A DNA stretch of 64,000 nt, taken from Rheinheimera oceanensis (GTDB lineage Bacteria > Pseudomonadota > Gammaproteobacteria > Enterobacterales > Alteromonadaceae). The position numbers and the translations under genes are program-made. Below the pieces are notes generated by a model, which ran no database searches, was not told the origin of the DNA, and saw only the letters and a list, made by a program, of their open reading frames with translations. The stretch's first letter is position 1, and each line of letters starts with the position of its first letter. Location of the stretch: the NCBI RefSeq assembly GCF_018831085.1, contig NZ_JAGPNM010000003.1, positions 372,001-436,000 on the forward strand, written 5' to 3'. Below are positions 40,210 through 51,357 of this stretch, one piece after another.

Positions 40210-42203
40210 CACGTGCCTTTGAGCTGGTATCACAATACCAACCCGCCGGCGATCAGCCAGAAGCGATTAATAAACTGGTAGAGGGTTTGGAAGCCGGTCT
40301 GGCTCACCAGACGTTGCTCGGTGTTACCGGCTCAGGTAAAACCTTTACCATGGCTAATGTTATTGCGCGGGTAGATCGGCCGACATTGATCATGGCGCAC
40401 AATAAAACGCTGGCGGCGCAGCTTTATGGTGAGATGAAAGAGTTCTTCCCGAATAATGCGGTGGAGTACTTTGTGTCGTACTACGACTACTACCAGCCCG
40501 AAGCCTATGTGCCTTCTACCGATACTTTTATTGAAAAAGATGCTTCGATCAATGAGCACATTGAGCAAATGCGCTTGTCGGCAACCAAAGCACTGATGGA
40601 GCGGCGCGATGTTGTGATTATTGCTTCCGTCTCTGCTATTTACGGCCTTGGCGATCCTGAATCCTATATGAAAATGCTGTTGCATTTAAAAGTAGGCGAC
40701 ATTGTTGATCAGCGTTTTATCTTACGCCGCCTGGCCGAGCTGCAGTACAGCCGTAATGACATTGAGTTTCAGCGCGCTACGTACCGGGTGCGGGGTGATG
40801 TGATTGATATTTTTCCGGCCGAGTCAGACGATATTGCCGTCAGGGTAGAACTGTTTGACGAAGAAATAGAGCGCATCAGTATTTTTGACCCGTTAACCGG
40901 CTCGGTAGAAAAAGTGGTTACCCGCTATACCGTTTACCCGAAAACGCACTACGTTACACCGCGGGAAAAAATACTGGCTGCAGTAGATGAAATTAAAGTT
41001 GAGCTAAAACAGCGGCGCGATGAGCTGTTGGCCAATAACAAGCTGGTAGAAGAGCAGCGTTTAAGCCAGCGAACCCTATTTGATATCGAAATGATGGTAG
41101 AGCTGGGTTACTGCTCGGGTATTGAAAACTACTCGCGCTATTTATCCGGCCGCGCCAACGGCGAGCCACCGCCAACGTTGCTGGATTATTTTCCGGCCGA
41201 CGGCCTGATGTTTATCGATGAGTCGCACGTTACGGTGTCGCAAATTGGCGCTATGTATAAAGGTGACCGCTCACGCAAAGAAAACCTGGTTAACTATGGC
41301 TTTCGTTTACCGTCGGCGCTGGACAACCGGCCGCTGAAATTTGATGAATTTGAAGCCATAGCACCGCAGCGTATTTATGTGTCGGCAACACCGGCCGCGT
41401 ATGAGCTGGAGCAATCTGCCGGTGAAGTGGTCGAGCAGGTAGTAAGGCCCACCGGCCTGGTGGATCCGCTGATTGAGATCCGCCCGGTGGCAACGCAGGT
41501 GGATGATTTACTGTCAGAAGCTTTTATCCGCGCTGAGCGTAAAGAGCGGGTGCTGGTGACCACACTAACAAAAAAAATGGCTGAGGATTTAACCGATTAT
41601 CTGAATGAGCATGGCGTTAAAGTACGTTACCTGCATTCGGATATTGATACTGTAGAGCGCATGGAGATTATCCGGGATTTACGCCTGGGCGTATTCGATG
41701 TGCTGGTGGGCATCAACCTGTTGCGTGAAGGGCTGGATATTCCGGAAGTGTCGCTGGTGGCGATACTGGATGCCGATAAAGAAGGCTTTTTGCGCTCAGA
41801 TCGCTCGCTTATTCAAACTATTGGCCGGGCGGCGCGTAACCTTGAGGGCCGGGCCATTCTGTATGCTGATCGTATTACCGGCTCTATGCAGCGGGCGATA
41901 AATGAAACCGAGCGCCGCCGTGCCAAACAGCAGCAATTTAACCTTGAGCATGGTATTTCACCTACTGCTATTAAAAAGAAAATTGCCGATGTCATGGACT
42001 TAGGCCAGGATGCCAGCCCGGTGCTGCCGATGGTGGCAGAAAAAGTGCGCCTGGTTAAAGGTAAAACCCCTTATCAGGTAGAGGCAGAAATTAAGCAACT
42101 TGAGCAAAAAATGTTGCAGCATGCCCGTGATCTTGAATTTGAGCAGGCCGCCCAGCTACGCGACAAAGTGCATTTGTTAAAACAAGCGCTGCTGGAAATT
42201 TAA
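40206..42203 (+). CDS. uvrB: Excinuclease ABC subunit B
   Basis: The 665-residue product is a complete UvrB. Walker A is [16 protein letters not shown], the DNA-gripping beta-hairpin is [20 protein letters not shown], the helicase motif II is [10 protein letters not shown], and motif VI is [13 protein letters not shown]. The C-terminal UVR domain (about 625-660, [20 protein letters not shown]) contacts UvrC. UvrB verifies damage and recruits UvrC in nucleotide excision repair. Coupling with a MATE gene upstream is unusual for the generic uvrB locus but not informative by itself. Confidence 0.97.
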   Translation: MTRAFELVSQYQPAGDQPEAINKLVEGLEAGLAHQTLLGVTGSGKTFTMANVIARVDRPTLIMAHNKTLAAQLYGEMKEFFPNNAVEYFVSYYDYYQPEAYVPSTDTFIEKDASINEHIEQMRLSATKALMERRDVVIIASVSAIYGLGDPESYMKMLLHLKVGDIVDQRFILRRLAELQYSRNDIEFQRATYRVRGDVIDIFPAESDDIAVRVELFDEEIERISIFDPLTGSVEKVVTRYTVYPKTHYVTPREKILAAVDEIKVELKQRRDELLANNKLVEEQRLSQRTLFDIEMMVELGYCSGIENYSRYLSGRANGEPPPTLLDYFPADGLMFIDESHVTVSQIGAMYKGDRSRKENLVNYGFRLPSALDNRPLKFDEFEAIAPQRIYVSATPAAYELEQSAGEVVEQVVRPTGLVDPLIEIRPVATQVDDLLSEAFIRAERKERVLVTTLTKKMAEDLTDYLNEHGVKVRYLHSDIDTVERMEIIRDLRLGVFDVLVGINLLREGLDIPEVSLVAILDADKEGFLRSDRSLIQTIGRAARNLEGRAILYADRITGSMQRAINETERRRAKQQQFNLEHGISPTAIKKKIADVMDLGQDASPVLPMVAEKVRLVKGKTPYQVEAEIKQLEQKMLQHARDLEFEQAAQLRDKVHLLKQALLEI

Positions 42204-42360
42204 TCACGCTGCTGCTGATTTGTACAATTGCAATATTCTGTTGCAAAACATCGGCCTTAAAGCCGCTGAGGTTCATTGATTGTTCAGTGATAACTGCATA
42301 GTATGCGCGCGGGTTGGTGCTTTGTACCTGCCCCCGTGCATTCAATCAGGAAGGACAATT

Positions 42361-43146
42361 ATGAAACGTACATTATTAGCTTCTTTTATCGCCGCTTTCT
42401 CTGTTTCTGCGATGGCAAACACATATCAGCACCAGTCTGATGCCGGTTTTGGCTGGGGTGATGTCGGCAACGGCGAAATACAAAACTGGTCGGTACGGCA
42501 TGAATTTTATTTAACGCCGGTAAGCTACGGCACTGTACCTTATGCCGAGGCGGCATTTATCAGCCGTAATGCCAGCGTGCATGCGGGCTACAGCTACAGC
42601 AATGTGGATTTCCCCGGCGAGCCTGACTACAGCATCAGCGGCTGGCAAGTGGGTGGTGTGTATCAGGATATGGCGCATAACTTCTATGCAGCCGTTAATG
42701 TTAATGAATTTAACGGCTCTGATGATCGCATAATTGAAGCCAGCCTGGGTTATTTTGTCAGTGGCGACTGGCTGGTAAAACTGGATGCACGCCAAAGCCG
42801 GCCGGACGGTGAGGGCAGCTATACCGAATATGGCGTTAGCACGAAAAAGTTACTGGCATTGGAAAACGGTAATTTTATTAATATCGAAGCCCGCTACATG
42901 GATCAGAAAAACCAGGACGAATCTGAATTTGGTGTTGCTGCCGATTACTATTTTGGCCGCAATATCTCGTTAGGTCTGGCTTATAACTGGTTGTCAGATG
43001 ACGTAGTCAATGCCGATAAAGACAGCGTCACGGTGCGTGGCAGTTGGTATTTACAGCCTAATCTGGCTTTGCATGCTGCAGTAACGTTTGATGATTTTCT
43101 GACCAATGATGATGTATACATGCTGGGTGCCAGCTACCGTTTCTGA
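42361..43146 (+). CDS. Putative outer-membrane porin-like beta-barrel
   Basis: The 261-residue product starts at ATG 42361, preceded by GGAAGG, and has a signal peptide MKRTLLASFIAAFSVSAMA cleaved before NTYQ. The mature chain alternates polar and aromatic residues in strands and ends with a C-terminal Phe (YMLGASYRF), the outer-membrane barrel signal. It resembles the short putative porins annotated in marine gammaproteobacteria. A terminator follows at 43170. Whether it is a pore or another small barrel is open. Confidence 0.75.
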   Translation: MKRTLLASFIAAFSVSAMANTYQHQSDAGFGWGDVGNGEIQNWSVRHEFYLTPVSYGTVPYAEAAFISRNASVHAGYSYSNVDFPGEPDYSISGWQVGGVYQDMAHNFYAAVNVNEFNGSDDRIIEASLGYFVSGDWLVKLDARQSRPDGEGSYTEYGVSTKKLLALENGNFINIEARYMDQKNQDESEFGVAADYYFGRNISLGLAYNWLSDDVVNADKDSVTVRGSWYLQPNLALHAAVTFDDFLTNDDVYMLGASYRF

Positions 43147-43169
43147 TTAATATCAGCCTGGCTGAAGCT

Positions 43170-43190
43170 AACCCGCCCCAGTGGCGGGTT
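43170..43190 (+). terminator. Rho-independent terminator
   Basis: An 8-bp stem (AACCCGCC with GGCGGGTT) and a 5-base loop are followed by a run of six T. It lies 24 bases after the porin stop. Confidence 0.9.
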
Positions 43191-43316
43191 TTTTCATGCT
43201 GCAAGCGCAAAATATGCTGTGAGCAGGCTGATTTTTATGTTAAATACAGCGCTCTGCCCAGACTTAGCTACGCTTTAACAGCACCTTTATCTTATTACTG
43301 TTTCAGGATGATACCT

Positions 43317-44408
43317 ATGCTGCACTTACGGCCGCTTGTTTTTCTGTCAATATCCACTGTATTTTTGCTTGGCGCTTGTTCAAAAGCTGAACCTGAATCA
43401 ACCCCGCAACTGGCAAGGCCGGTAAAGTTGCATCAGGTAACGGCTGATGCCAGCGGCGCCGTGAGGCAGTTCCCGGCGGTTGTCGCACCAACAGAACGTG
43501 CCAGTTTAACCTTTCGTGTCAGTGGTAAACTGGTGCAACTGGTAGCCCGGCCGGGCCAGGCTGTTGAGAAAGGCCAGTTACTGGCCAGGCTGGATGATAC
43601 CGATTTTAAACTAAAACTGGATCAGGCCCGTGCCCGTTTTGAGCTATCGCAAACCCAGTTTACCCGCTCTGAGCAGCTAATAAGCCAGAAGCTGGTGTCT
43701 CAGGCGGTATTTGATGAAGCCAAAGCCCAGCTACAGGTAGCGCAGGCCGATTTATCCACGGCAGAAACTGCCCTCAGTTACACCCGGCTGGAAGCACCTT
43801 TTGCCGGTAATATTTCCCGCTTACTGGTTGAAAACCACGAGAATGTTGCGGCGCAGCAAGCCATTATGGAATTGCAGGTGCGCGATCAGGTAGATGTGGT
43901 GATCCAGGTGCCGGAAGATGTGATATCCAACGTGCGTAAAGATTTTGACTACCAGCCCGAAGTGGTATTCGACTCACACCCGCTGTACCGCTACCGCGCC
44001 CGTATCCGTGAATGGGACACCCAGGCAGATCCTGCCACCAACAGTTTTAAGGTGGTATTTAGCATGCCTACGCCAACGGATTTTAATGTGTTGTCAGGTA
44101 TGACAGCGAATGTTATTGCCGAAGTCAGTAAAATCAGCAATGTGTATATTGATGCCTTGTTTATTCCGGCAACTGCTATTTTTATGCCTGGCAGCGAGCC
44201 GTTAGCTTCACAGCAAAGCTATGTCTGGGTTTATAACAACGACAGCGGCACGGTTAGCAAACGTGCGGTTACTGTTAGCAGCTTAACCAGTGCCGGTGCG
44301 GCAATAACATCTGGCCTGACAGCGGGCGAGCAGGTGGTGATCGCCGGGGTGCAGCAGTTAACAGAAGGCCAGCAGGTCAGGCCCTGGGTGCGTGAGCGGG
44401 GGCTGTAA
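43317..44408 (+). CDS. RND efflux periplasmic adaptor, lipoprotein type
   Basis: The 363-residue adaptor has a lipoprotein signal, MLHLRPLVFLSISTVFLL, with lipobox LGAC, so it should be anchored by a lipid in the inner membrane. The order is lipoyl half (FRVSGKLVQLVARPGQAVEK), helical hairpin (about 95-160), lipoyl half (YTRLEAPFAGNISRLLVE) and barrel. The ATG at 43308 is in frame but AGGA at 43305 fits ATG 43317 better. It is followed 2 bases later by its permease. No outer-membrane factor is encoded here. Confidence 0.9.
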   Translation: MLHLRPLVFLSISTVFLLGACSKAEPESTPQLARPVKLHQVTADASGAVRQFPAVVAPTERASLTFRVSGKLVQLVARPGQAVEKGQLLARLDDTDFKLKLDQARARFELSQTQFTRSEQLISQKLVSQAVFDEAKAQLQVAQADLSTAETALSYTRLEAPFAGNISRLLVENHENVAAQQAIMELQVRDQVDVVIQVPEDVISNVRKDFDYQPEVVFDSHPLYRYRARIREWDTQADPATNSFKVVFSMPTPTDFNVLSGMTANVIAEVSKISNVYIDALFIPATAIFMPGSEPLASQQSYVWVYNNDSGTVSKRAVTVSSLTSAGAAITSGLTAGEQVVIAGVQQLTEGQQVRPWVRERGL

Positions 44409-44410
44409 GT

Positions 44411-47400
44411 ATGGATCTGGCGCGCTATTTTATTCAGTACCGCACATCATCCTGGCTGTTTGCCGCTATTTTATTGTTTGGCGGTATAGTGTCATATCTG
44501 GGATTAGGACGGCTGGAAGACCCGCAGTTTACCCTGAAGCAGGCATTAATTATTACCCAGTATCCCGGTGCTTCACCGCTGCAGGTCGAAGAGGAAGTAA
44601 CTTACCCGCTGGAAAATGCCATTCAGCAATTACCCTATGTCAATCATGTTACGTCAGTTTCTACCGCTGGTTTGTCGCAGTTGATGGTTGAAATGAAAGA
44701 CACCTACCGCGCCAAAGAATTAAAGCAAATCTGGGATGAGCTGCGCCACAAAGTTAATGATTTGCAGCCGCAATTACCGCCTGGTGTGCAAACACCACAG
44801 GTAAAAGATGATTTTGGTGATGTGTACGGCATTTTATATGCCATTACCGGTGATGGTTACGGCGATGATGAACTGCGCGACTACGTTGACTTTTTGCGCC
44901 GGGAGTTAGTACTGGTACCCAGCGTAGGCAAAGTCGCGGTAGGCGGTGTACAGCAGGAGCAGGTTATTGTTGAAATTTCCCGCCCGCGCTTGACGGCACT
45001 GGGGATAGCACCGCAAAGCTTATCGGCCTTGCTGCAAAGCCAGAATATGGTAGCTAATGCCGGTTCAATTAAAGTTGGGCCGGATCGGCTGCGTATTTAT
45101 CCTACCGGTGAGTTTCAGTCGGTGGCAGAGCTGGAAAACCTGATTATCAGCAGCCCGGATTCAAAGGAGCTGATTTACTTAGGTGATGTTGCCCGGGTGT
45201 ACCGTGAAAATGCCGAAGTACCCAGCCAGTTGATCCGCTTTGCTGGCCAGAATGCACTAACACTGGGGGTGTCGTTTTCGGGCGGGGTTAACGTAGTGGA
45301 TGCCGGGCAGCAAATTCAGCAACGCCTGGCAGAACTGGAATACAACAGGCCGGTAGGCATAGAGCTGCATACCATTTATAACCAGCCAGACGAAGTGGCC
45401 GGTTCGGTCAGCAGTTTTATTATTAATCTGGCAGAAGCGGTAGCCATTGTTATTGTGGTATTGCTGATTTTTATGGGGCTGCGCAGCGGCATTTTAATTG
45501 GCCTGATTTTGCTGCTTACGGTACTTGGTACCTTTATTTTTATGCGCCAGATGAATATTGAGCTGCAGCGTGTTTCGCTGGGTGCGCTGGTTATTGCGCT
45601 GGGTATGTTGGTTGATAACGCCATTGTAATTACCGAAGGCATTTTAATTGGTATGCAGCGGCGGTTAAAACTGGCTGATGCGGCCAGTTTAATTGTAAAA
45701 CAAACACAATGGCCGCTGTTGGGCGCCACTGTTATTGCCATTGCCGCTTTTGCGCCTATAGGCTTGTCCAGCGATGCTACCGGTGAATTTGCCGGCAGCT
45801 TATTTTGGGTGTTACTGGTGTCGCTGTTATTAAGCTGGGTAACGGCAATTACGTTGACGCCATTTTTTGCCAGTATGCTGTTTAAAGACAAACTGCAACA
45901 AAGCAGCGAGCCAACAGAGCTGTATCAGGGATTTATTTTTACGCTGTACCGTAAGGTATTACATCTGGCTTTACGTTACCGGCTGGTAACCTACGTACTG
46001 ACACTCAGCTTACTGGTGGCTGCTGTTATTGGTTTTGGTAAGGTAAAACAGGTGTTTTTCCCGCCATCAAATACGCCCATCTTTTTGGTAGATTTATGGC
46101 AACCCGAAGGCACTGACATTCGCCATTCTGCCGAAGATGCCGTGGCGCTGATGAATTATATCAGCAGCCTTGAGGGTGTCAGCCATGTTACCAGCACCAG
46201 TGGCCGCGGTGCCGATCGTTTTATGCTGACCTATCAGCCGGAAAAGAGCTTTGCCGCATACAGCCAGCTTATTGTCAGAGCTGAAGAGCGCGATCAGTTG
46301 CCGGACCTGATGCAGCAAACCCGCGATTATATTACCGTGCAGTTACCCCGGCTGCAGTACAAGTTACTGCGGCTTGAAGTGGGGCCTTCAACACCGGCGA
46401 AAATTGAAGCCCGTTTTAGCGGTGCCGACCCGGACGTACTGCGCCAGCTGGCAGCGCAGGCGCAAAGCATTTTGCTGGCTGATGGCCGGGCTGTTAGCGT
46501 ACGTGACAACTGGCGTGAGCGCACCAAAGTGATCCGGCCGCGCTTTAATGAAGCAATGGCGCGCCGTGCCGGGATCAGCAAACAGGATATTGATGATGTG
46601 TTACTAAGCAGCATGTCGGGCCGTACTGTGGGTATTTATCGCGATGGCACCCATTTGCTGCCGATAGTGGCCCGCTCGCCGCTGGCTGAGCGGGATAACC
46701 TCGATGCTCTGTATGACTTACAGGTTTACAGCAATAAGCTGCAGCGTTATGTGCCGATAACCCAGGTTGTTACCGGTTTTGAGCTGGTATGGGAAGAAGC
46801 GCAGATCCAGCGTCGTGACCGTAAACGCACGGTAACGGTAATGGCCGATCATGACAATTTATCTGATGATACCGCTTCAGCATTGCTGGCACGGGTAAAA
46901 GCCGACATTGAAGCAATTGAGCTGCCAACCGGTTATTTTCTTAGCTGGGGTGGTGAGTATGAAGCCCAGCAAAAAGCGCAAAAGGCACTGTTTAGCTCAT
47001 TGCCGCTGGGTTATCTGATGATGTTTGTTATTACCGTACTGCTGTTTAATTCATTACGCAGTGCGCTGGTGATCTGGGCTTGTGTGCCACTGGCGATTAT
47101 CGGTGTCAGTTTCGGCCTGTTATTACTGGGCGCGCCTTTTGGTTTTATTGCCCTGCTGGGCTTTTTAAGCTTATCCGGCATGTTGATCAAAAACTGTATT
47201 GTGCTGGTAGAGCAGATAAAGCTGGAGCTGGAAGAAGGTAAAGCAGCGTTTAATGCGGTATTTGACAGTGCCGTAAGCCGGGTGCGGCCGGTGTCTATGG
47301 CGGCGATTACTACTATTCTGGGCATGTTACCGCTGTTGGGCGATGATTTCTTTGCCAGTCTGGCAGTAGTGATTATGTTTGGACTGGGTTTTGCTACCAT

Positions 47401-47467
47401 ACTAACATTGCTGTTTTTACCTGTGCTGTACTGCAGCGTATTTAGAATAAAAACAATACAGGAATAA
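44411..47467 (+). CDS. RND efflux permease, TriC-like branch
   Basis: The 1018-residue pump has the 12-helix RND plan. The motif that holds two acidic residues in AcrB (DD) reads LVDNAIVITEG here: D402 is kept and the second position is Asn403. The same change is seen, as I recall, in pumps of the TriC type. Other marks are ITQYPGASPLQVEEEVTYPL and GFLSLSGMLIKNCIVLVEQI. It forms an operon with the lipoprotein adaptor and overlaps nothing; the M14 peptidase begins 2 bases after its stop, which suggests co-transcription. Confidence 0.9.
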   Translation: MDLARYFIQYRTSSWLFAAILLFGGIVSYLGLGRLEDPQFTLKQALIITQYPGASPLQVEEEVTYPLENAIQQLPYVNHVTSVSTAGLSQLMVEMKDTYRAKELKQIWDELRHKVNDLQPQLPPGVQTPQVKDDFGDVYGILYAITGDGYGDDELRDYVDFLRRELVLVPSVGKVAVGGVQQEQVIVEISRPRLTALGIAPQSLSALLQSQNMVANAGSIKVGPDRLRIYPTGEFQSVAELENLIISSPDSKELIYLGDVARVYRENAEVPSQLIRFAGQNALTLGVSFSGGVNVVDAGQQIQQRLAELEYNRPVGIELHTIYNQPDEVAGSVSSFIINLAEAVAIVIVVLLIFMGLRSGILIGLILLLTVLGTFIFMRQMNIELQRVSLGALVIALGMLVDNAIVITEGILIGMQRRLKLADAASLIVKQTQWPLLGATVIAIAAFAPIGLSSDATGEFAGSLFWVLLVSLLLSWVTAITLTPFFASMLFKDKLQQSSEPTELYQGFIFTLYRKVLHLALRYRLVTYVLTLSLLVAAVIGFGKVKQVFFPPSNTPIFLVDLWQPEGTDIRHSAEDAVALMNYISSLEGVSHVTSTSGRGADRFMLTYQPEKSFAAYSQLIVRAEERDQLPDLMQQTRDYITVQLPRLQYKLLRLEVGPSTPAKIEARFSGADPDVLRQLAAQAQSILLADGRAVSVRDNWRERTKVIRPRFNEAMARRAGISKQDIDDVLLSSMSGRTVGIYRDGTHLLPIVARSPLAERDNLDALYDLQVYSNKLQRYVPITQVVTGFELVWEEAQIQRRDRKRTVTVMADHDNLSDDTASALLARVKADIEAIELPTGYFLSWGGEYEAQQKAQKALFSSLPLGYLMMFVITVLLFNSLRSALVIWACVPLAIIGVSFGLLLLGAPFGFIALLGFLSLSGMLIKNCIVLVEQIKLELEEGKAAFNAVFDSAVSRVRPVSMAAITTILGMLPLLGDDFFASLAVVIMFGLGFATILTLLFLPVLYCSVFRIKTIQE

Positions 47468-47468
47468 T

Positions 47469-49259
47469 ATGAACAGGTTTTTAGCCGTAGTACTAGCCGG
47501 CAGCGTAGCACTGCCATTTCAGTTACCGGCCGCTGATTGGTTGCCGCCACTACCTGCCTGGAGTGGCGCAAGCGAGAGTTTAATAAAAGCCAGGAATGCC
47601 CCCTGGGTTACCCCGGCCGAACTGACAGAATTGACTGACAGCCCTGATTACAGCGCCACCCTGGCTTACCTGCGTAAGCTGGTTGACAGCTCAGAGTTGC
47701 TGGAGCTGGAGCAATTTGGCCGTAGTGCACAGGGCCGGCCTTTGTATCTGGTTAAAGCCAGTAAAGCATTGCATAAAGTTGCGCAAAACCCGGACCGGCC
47801 TTTGCTGTTGGTGCAGGCCGGTATTCACAGCGGTGAGATTGATGGCAAAGATGCCGGCTTAATGTTACTGCGCGATATTACCCAAGGCGATAAAGCCCAT
47901 TTACTGGCCAGTGCCGACTTGTTATTTATTCCGGTATTGTCTGCGGACGGCCATGAACGGCGCTCGTTATATAACCGCATGAACCAGCGCGGCCCGTTAC
48001 AACAAGGCTGGCGTGCTACCGCACAAAACCTGAATTTAAACCGCGATTACGCCAAAGCTGATGCGCCGGAAATGCAGGCGTTGCTGGGGGTAATAAACCG
48101 CTACCAGCCCGATTTATATATTGATATTCATGTTACAGACGGCGAAGACTACCAGTACGACATTACCTATGGTTTTAACGAGCCTTTTGCTGCCTTAAGC
48201 CCCAATGGAGCCAGTTGGTTAGCGCGGGTATATCGCCCGGCCGTAAACGCCGCACTGGAGCAAGCCGGGCATATTCCCGGCCCGCTGGTGTTTGGCATTG
48301 ACAGTAAAGACTTCAGCAAAGGGATAAGTGGCTGGACCGCCAGCCCGCGCTATTCTAACGGTTATGGCGATGCGCGCCATTTACCGACAGTACTGGTAGA
48401 AAACCACAGCTTAAAACCTTACCGCCAGCGGGTGTTGGGCACCTACATATTGCTGGAGCAAAGCCTGAAACTGCTAAATGAACAGGGTAAAGCCCTTATT
48501 CTGGCCCGTCAGGCCGATTTACAGGCCCGGCCGCGGCGCATGGCGCTAAGCTATACTGCCAGCGAGCAGCCGGACTATATCGATTTTAAAGGTATCAGTT
48601 ATCAGCTAAAGCAATCGGCTATCAGCGGTGATAGCTATGTTGCCTGGACAGGACAGCCAACACTGTATGAAAAACTACCGGTGTACTGGGATAAGGTCGC
48701 AGAAAACGAAATTATCATACCCAAAGCCTATTGGTTGCCACCTGAGCAGCATACGGTGATAGAGCGGTTAAAACTGCATGGTATTGAATTAACGGTGCTG
48801 GAAAAGGCTGAAAAAGTCACCCTGCAGCAGCTCAGTGTTACCGCACACCAATTTGCGGCAAAGCCGTTTGAGGGCCGCTTTATGTTGCAGGACGTCAGCT
48901 TTAGCCGCAGCAGTGTCAGCCGCAATCTGGGCGCAGGTTGGGTAAAAGTGAACACCGACCAACAGTTAGGCCGCCTGGCGGTCGCTTTATTGGAACCTGG
49001 TGCACCGGATTCATTCTTTAGCTGGGGCTTTTTTCCCGGTATGTTTGAGCGTACCGAGTATTTTGAACCCTATGCCATAGAGCCATTGATAGAGCGGATG
49101 CTGGCCCAGCAACCCGAATTGCAGCAACAGTTTGAGCAGGCACTGGCTAAAGATGAAGCGCTGCGCAATAACCCGCGCGAACGCTATAACTGGTTTTACC
49201 GGCAAATGCCGTTTTACGATAATCAGTACCTGAAATATCCGGTGCTGATACAACCCTGA
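47469..49259 (+). CDS. M14 family zinc carboxypeptidase, exported
   Basis: The 596-residue protein has a signal peptide (VVLAGSVALPFQLPAADW) and an M14 catalytic domain at about residues 45-340. Zinc ligands are His120 and Glu123 in AGIHSGEIDGKD and His221 in IDIHVTD; the likely general base is Glu311 in VLVENHSLKPY. The C-terminal 250 residues are an additional domain seen in this subfamily. It would cleave peptides from the C-terminus in the periplasm. It starts 2 bases after the RND permease. Confidence 0.88.
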   Translation: MNRFLAVVLAGSVALPFQLPAADWLPPLPAWSGASESLIKARNAPWVTPAELTELTDSPDYSATLAYLRKLVDSSELLELEQFGRSAQGRPLYLVKASKALHKVAQNPDRPLLLVQAGIHSGEIDGKDAGLMLLRDITQGDKAHLLASADLLFIPVLSADGHERRSLYNRMNQRGPLQQGWRATAQNLNLNRDYAKADAPEMQALLGVINRYQPDLYIDIHVTDGEDYQYDITYGFNEPFAALSPNGASWLARVYRPAVNAALEQAGHIPGPLVFGIDSKDFSKGISGWTASPRYSNGYGDARHLPTVLVENHSLKPYRQRVLGTYILLEQSLKLLNEQGKALILARQADLQARPRRMALSYTASEQPDYIDFKGISYQLKQSAISGDSYVAWTGQPTLYEKLPVYWDKVAENEIIIPKAYWLPPEQHTVIERLKLHGIELTVLEKAEKVTLQQLSVTAHQFAAKPFEGRFMLQDVSFSRSSVSRNLGAGWVKVNTDQQLGRLAVALLEPGAPDSFFSWGFFPGMFERTEYFEPYAIEPLIERMLAQQPELQQQFEQALAKDEALRNNPRERYNWFYRQMPFYDNQYLKYPVLIQP

Positions 49260-49290
49260 TAACACACTAATACACTAAAAGGGCTAAGTT

Positions 49291-51213
49291 ATGACATTAC
49301 AAAAAACCTTTATTGTCTGGTTAACCTGCCTGGTTGTTGTCATAGCTGCTATTGTCATTGCCCTTATCTCCGGGCGTGAAGCCAGTAGGTTAACACAGCA
49401 ACTTGAGCGCGAGCGCCAGCAACTGGGTGGCGAGATAGTGGCACTGCTAACCCTGACCGATAACCTGATGCAGGCGCAGGTAAAAAGCAGTATGCGTTTG
49501 CTTAATCAGCGCATTGCCGAAAGTGGAGCTGTAAGTGTTGGCCCGCCGGTAGAGGTGGCAGGGCGCAGCGTAAATGATCTGCTATTTAATGGCACCGGTC
49601 AGGCAAACCGCTTTGAACTGGTCGATGCCGTTACCGGTGTTATGGGCGGTACCGCCACCTTATTCAGCCGTGACAACAACGACTTTGTGCGTATTTCTAC
49701 CAACGTAATTACCAACAATAACAGAGCCATCGGCACAGTACTGGACCCTAACGGCCTGGCTATTGCTGCCATCCGCCGTGGTACGGCGTTTTATGGCGTA
49801 GTGGATATTCTGGGTAACCCTTTTGTTACCGGGTACGAACCCATAACAGACGGCAGCAATAATGTTATTGGTATCAGTTATGTGGGTTACCGGGCTGATT
49901 TAGAAGCGTTAAACCGCATAGTAATGCAAAGCCGCTTGTTAACGCAGGGCTTTGTGGCTATTGAAGATCGCAGCGGCAAAGTGCGGGTAAATTCCGACAA
50001 CATTGCCGCTGATGCCGTACAGCAAATTCTGGCCGGGCAAAACGATGGCTGGCAGCAACAAACGCTGGAATTTAGCCCATGGGGCTACAAAGTACATCTG
50101 GTGTATTCCGAAACTGAAAGAAATGGCCTGGTATGGCAAACATTGCGCTCGCTGATTGCTTTGGTGGCGGTATTTGGCATTTTGCTGATTGCGATGGTGT
50201 TTTTCCTGACCCGCAGTGTGGTTATTCAACCACTGAATAAAGTAAATGCGTCTTTGGCCAATATTGTTGAAGGCGAGGGCGACTTAACCGCCCGGCTTAA
50301 CTTTGACCGTAAAGATGAAATAGGCACTATGGCCAGCGGCTTTGATGCGTTGCTGGACAGGGTGCGGCGCACTATTGTTGATGTGCAGCAGGTATCGGGC
50401 GGGCTGAAACAGTCTGCTGTGACCATGGAACAGGCAGCTAAACAGGCATTGTACAAAATTACCCAGCAAACCCATGACACCACAGCTATTGCCAATGCGA
50501 TAGAAGAAATGACTACCACCTCACATGCCGTTGCAACAGGCGCACTGGATGCAGAAACTGCGGCGCAGGAAGTGGCTGCACTGGCAGAGCAGGTGATGAC
50601 AGTTATTGAAAATACGGTAACCAACTCGCAGCAGCAAATGCATGCAGTGGCAGAATCTGAACAGGCGATAAACTCGCTGACCAAAGCCAGCCAGGACATT
50701 GCCAAAGTGCTGGAAGTGATTAACAGTATCGCTGAGCAAACTAACCTGCTGGCACTTAATGCTGCTATTGAAGCGGCCAGAGCCGGAGAACAGGGTCGTG
50801 GTTTTAGCGTGGTAGCTGACGAAGTCAGATCGCTGGCGGGCAGAACGCAGGCCTCTACCGGTGAAATAAAACAGATGATTTCCGGCCTGGAAAGCGGTGT
50901 TGCCTCTGTTGCGCAAATTAACAGCCGCTATAAGCTGACCGTAGCTGATAACGTTAAATTTGCCGAAGGTGCGCGTAGTGCGTTGCATGCCGTGCAATCG
51001 GCGGTGGATCAGATAAAAAGCCAGAATGCCGGTATCGCCAGCGCCGCTGAACAGCAAAGCACAGTAGCAGAAAATATTAACCAGAAAACCCGGCAAATTC
51101 GGCAGTTGGCACAAGACAGCGCGCAGCAGTCTGAAATAGCGCAGCAAACCAGCACGGCATTAATGCAGCAATGTGAAACACTGGTGGCTATTTTGTCTGA
51201 TTACCGGGTATAA
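49291..51213 (+). CDS. Methyl-accepting chemotaxis protein with a Cache-type sensor
   Basis: The 640-residue chemoreceptor has helix 1 at about 8-28, a periplasmic Cache domain at about 30-280 ([40 protein letters not shown]), helix 2 at about 287-308, and a HAMP domain ([20 protein letters not shown]). The signalling tip is [20 protein letters not shown] with [15 protein letters not shown], the universal MCP hairpin. No CheR/CheB docking pentapeptide is at the C-terminus. The ligand is unknown. Confidence 0.95.
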   Translation: MTLQKTFIVWLTCLVVVIAAIVIALISGREASRLTQQLERERQQLGGEIVALLTLTDNLMQAQVKSSMRLLNQRIAESGAVSVGPPVEVAGRSVNDLLFNGTGQANRFELVDAVTGVMGGTATLFSRDNNDFVRISTNVITNNNRAIGTVLDPNGLAIAAIRRGTAFYGVVDILGNPFVTGYEPITDGSNNVIGISYVGYRADLEALNRIVMQSRLLTQGFVAIEDRSGKVRVNSDNIAADAVQQILAGQNDGWQQQTLEFSPWGYKVHLVYSETERNGLVWQTLRSLIALVAVFGILLIAMVFFLTRSVVIQPLNKVNASLANIVEGEGDLTARLNFDRKDEIGTMASGFDALLDRVRRTIVDVQQVSGGLKQSAVTMEQAAKQALYKITQQTHDTTAIANAIEEMTTTSHAVATGALDAETAAQEVAALAEQVMTVIENTVTNSQQQMHAVAESEQAINSLTKASQDIAKVLEVINSIAEQTNLLALNAAIEAARAGEQGRGFSVVADEVRSLAGRTQASTGEIKQMISGLESGVASVAQINSRYKLTVADNVKFAEGARSALHAVQSAVDQIKSQNAGIASAAEQQSTVAENINQKTRQIRQLAQDSAQQSEIAQQTSTALMQQCETLVAILSDYRV

Positions 51214-51220
51214 ATTTTAC

Positions 51221-51268
51221 GCAGACTGACAAAGTCTGCTAATAAGCGGCAGATTTGAAATAATCTGC
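51221..51268. repeat. Two tandem hairpins after the chemoreceptor gene
   Basis: GCAGACT/AGTCTGC (51221-51239, loop GACAA) is followed by GCAGATT/AATCTGC (51249-51268, loop TGAAAT). The stems are related to each other. They may stop transcription or protect the 3' end of the mRNA; there is no T run. Confidence 0.5.
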
Positions 51269-51357
51269 TAGGGTTAACTTTGTTGCTTAAAAAACTACTT
51301 AGTTAACAATTCGCTTATGATTTTTTTTGTTAAACCTGATGCTGTTGGTACCTGCTG

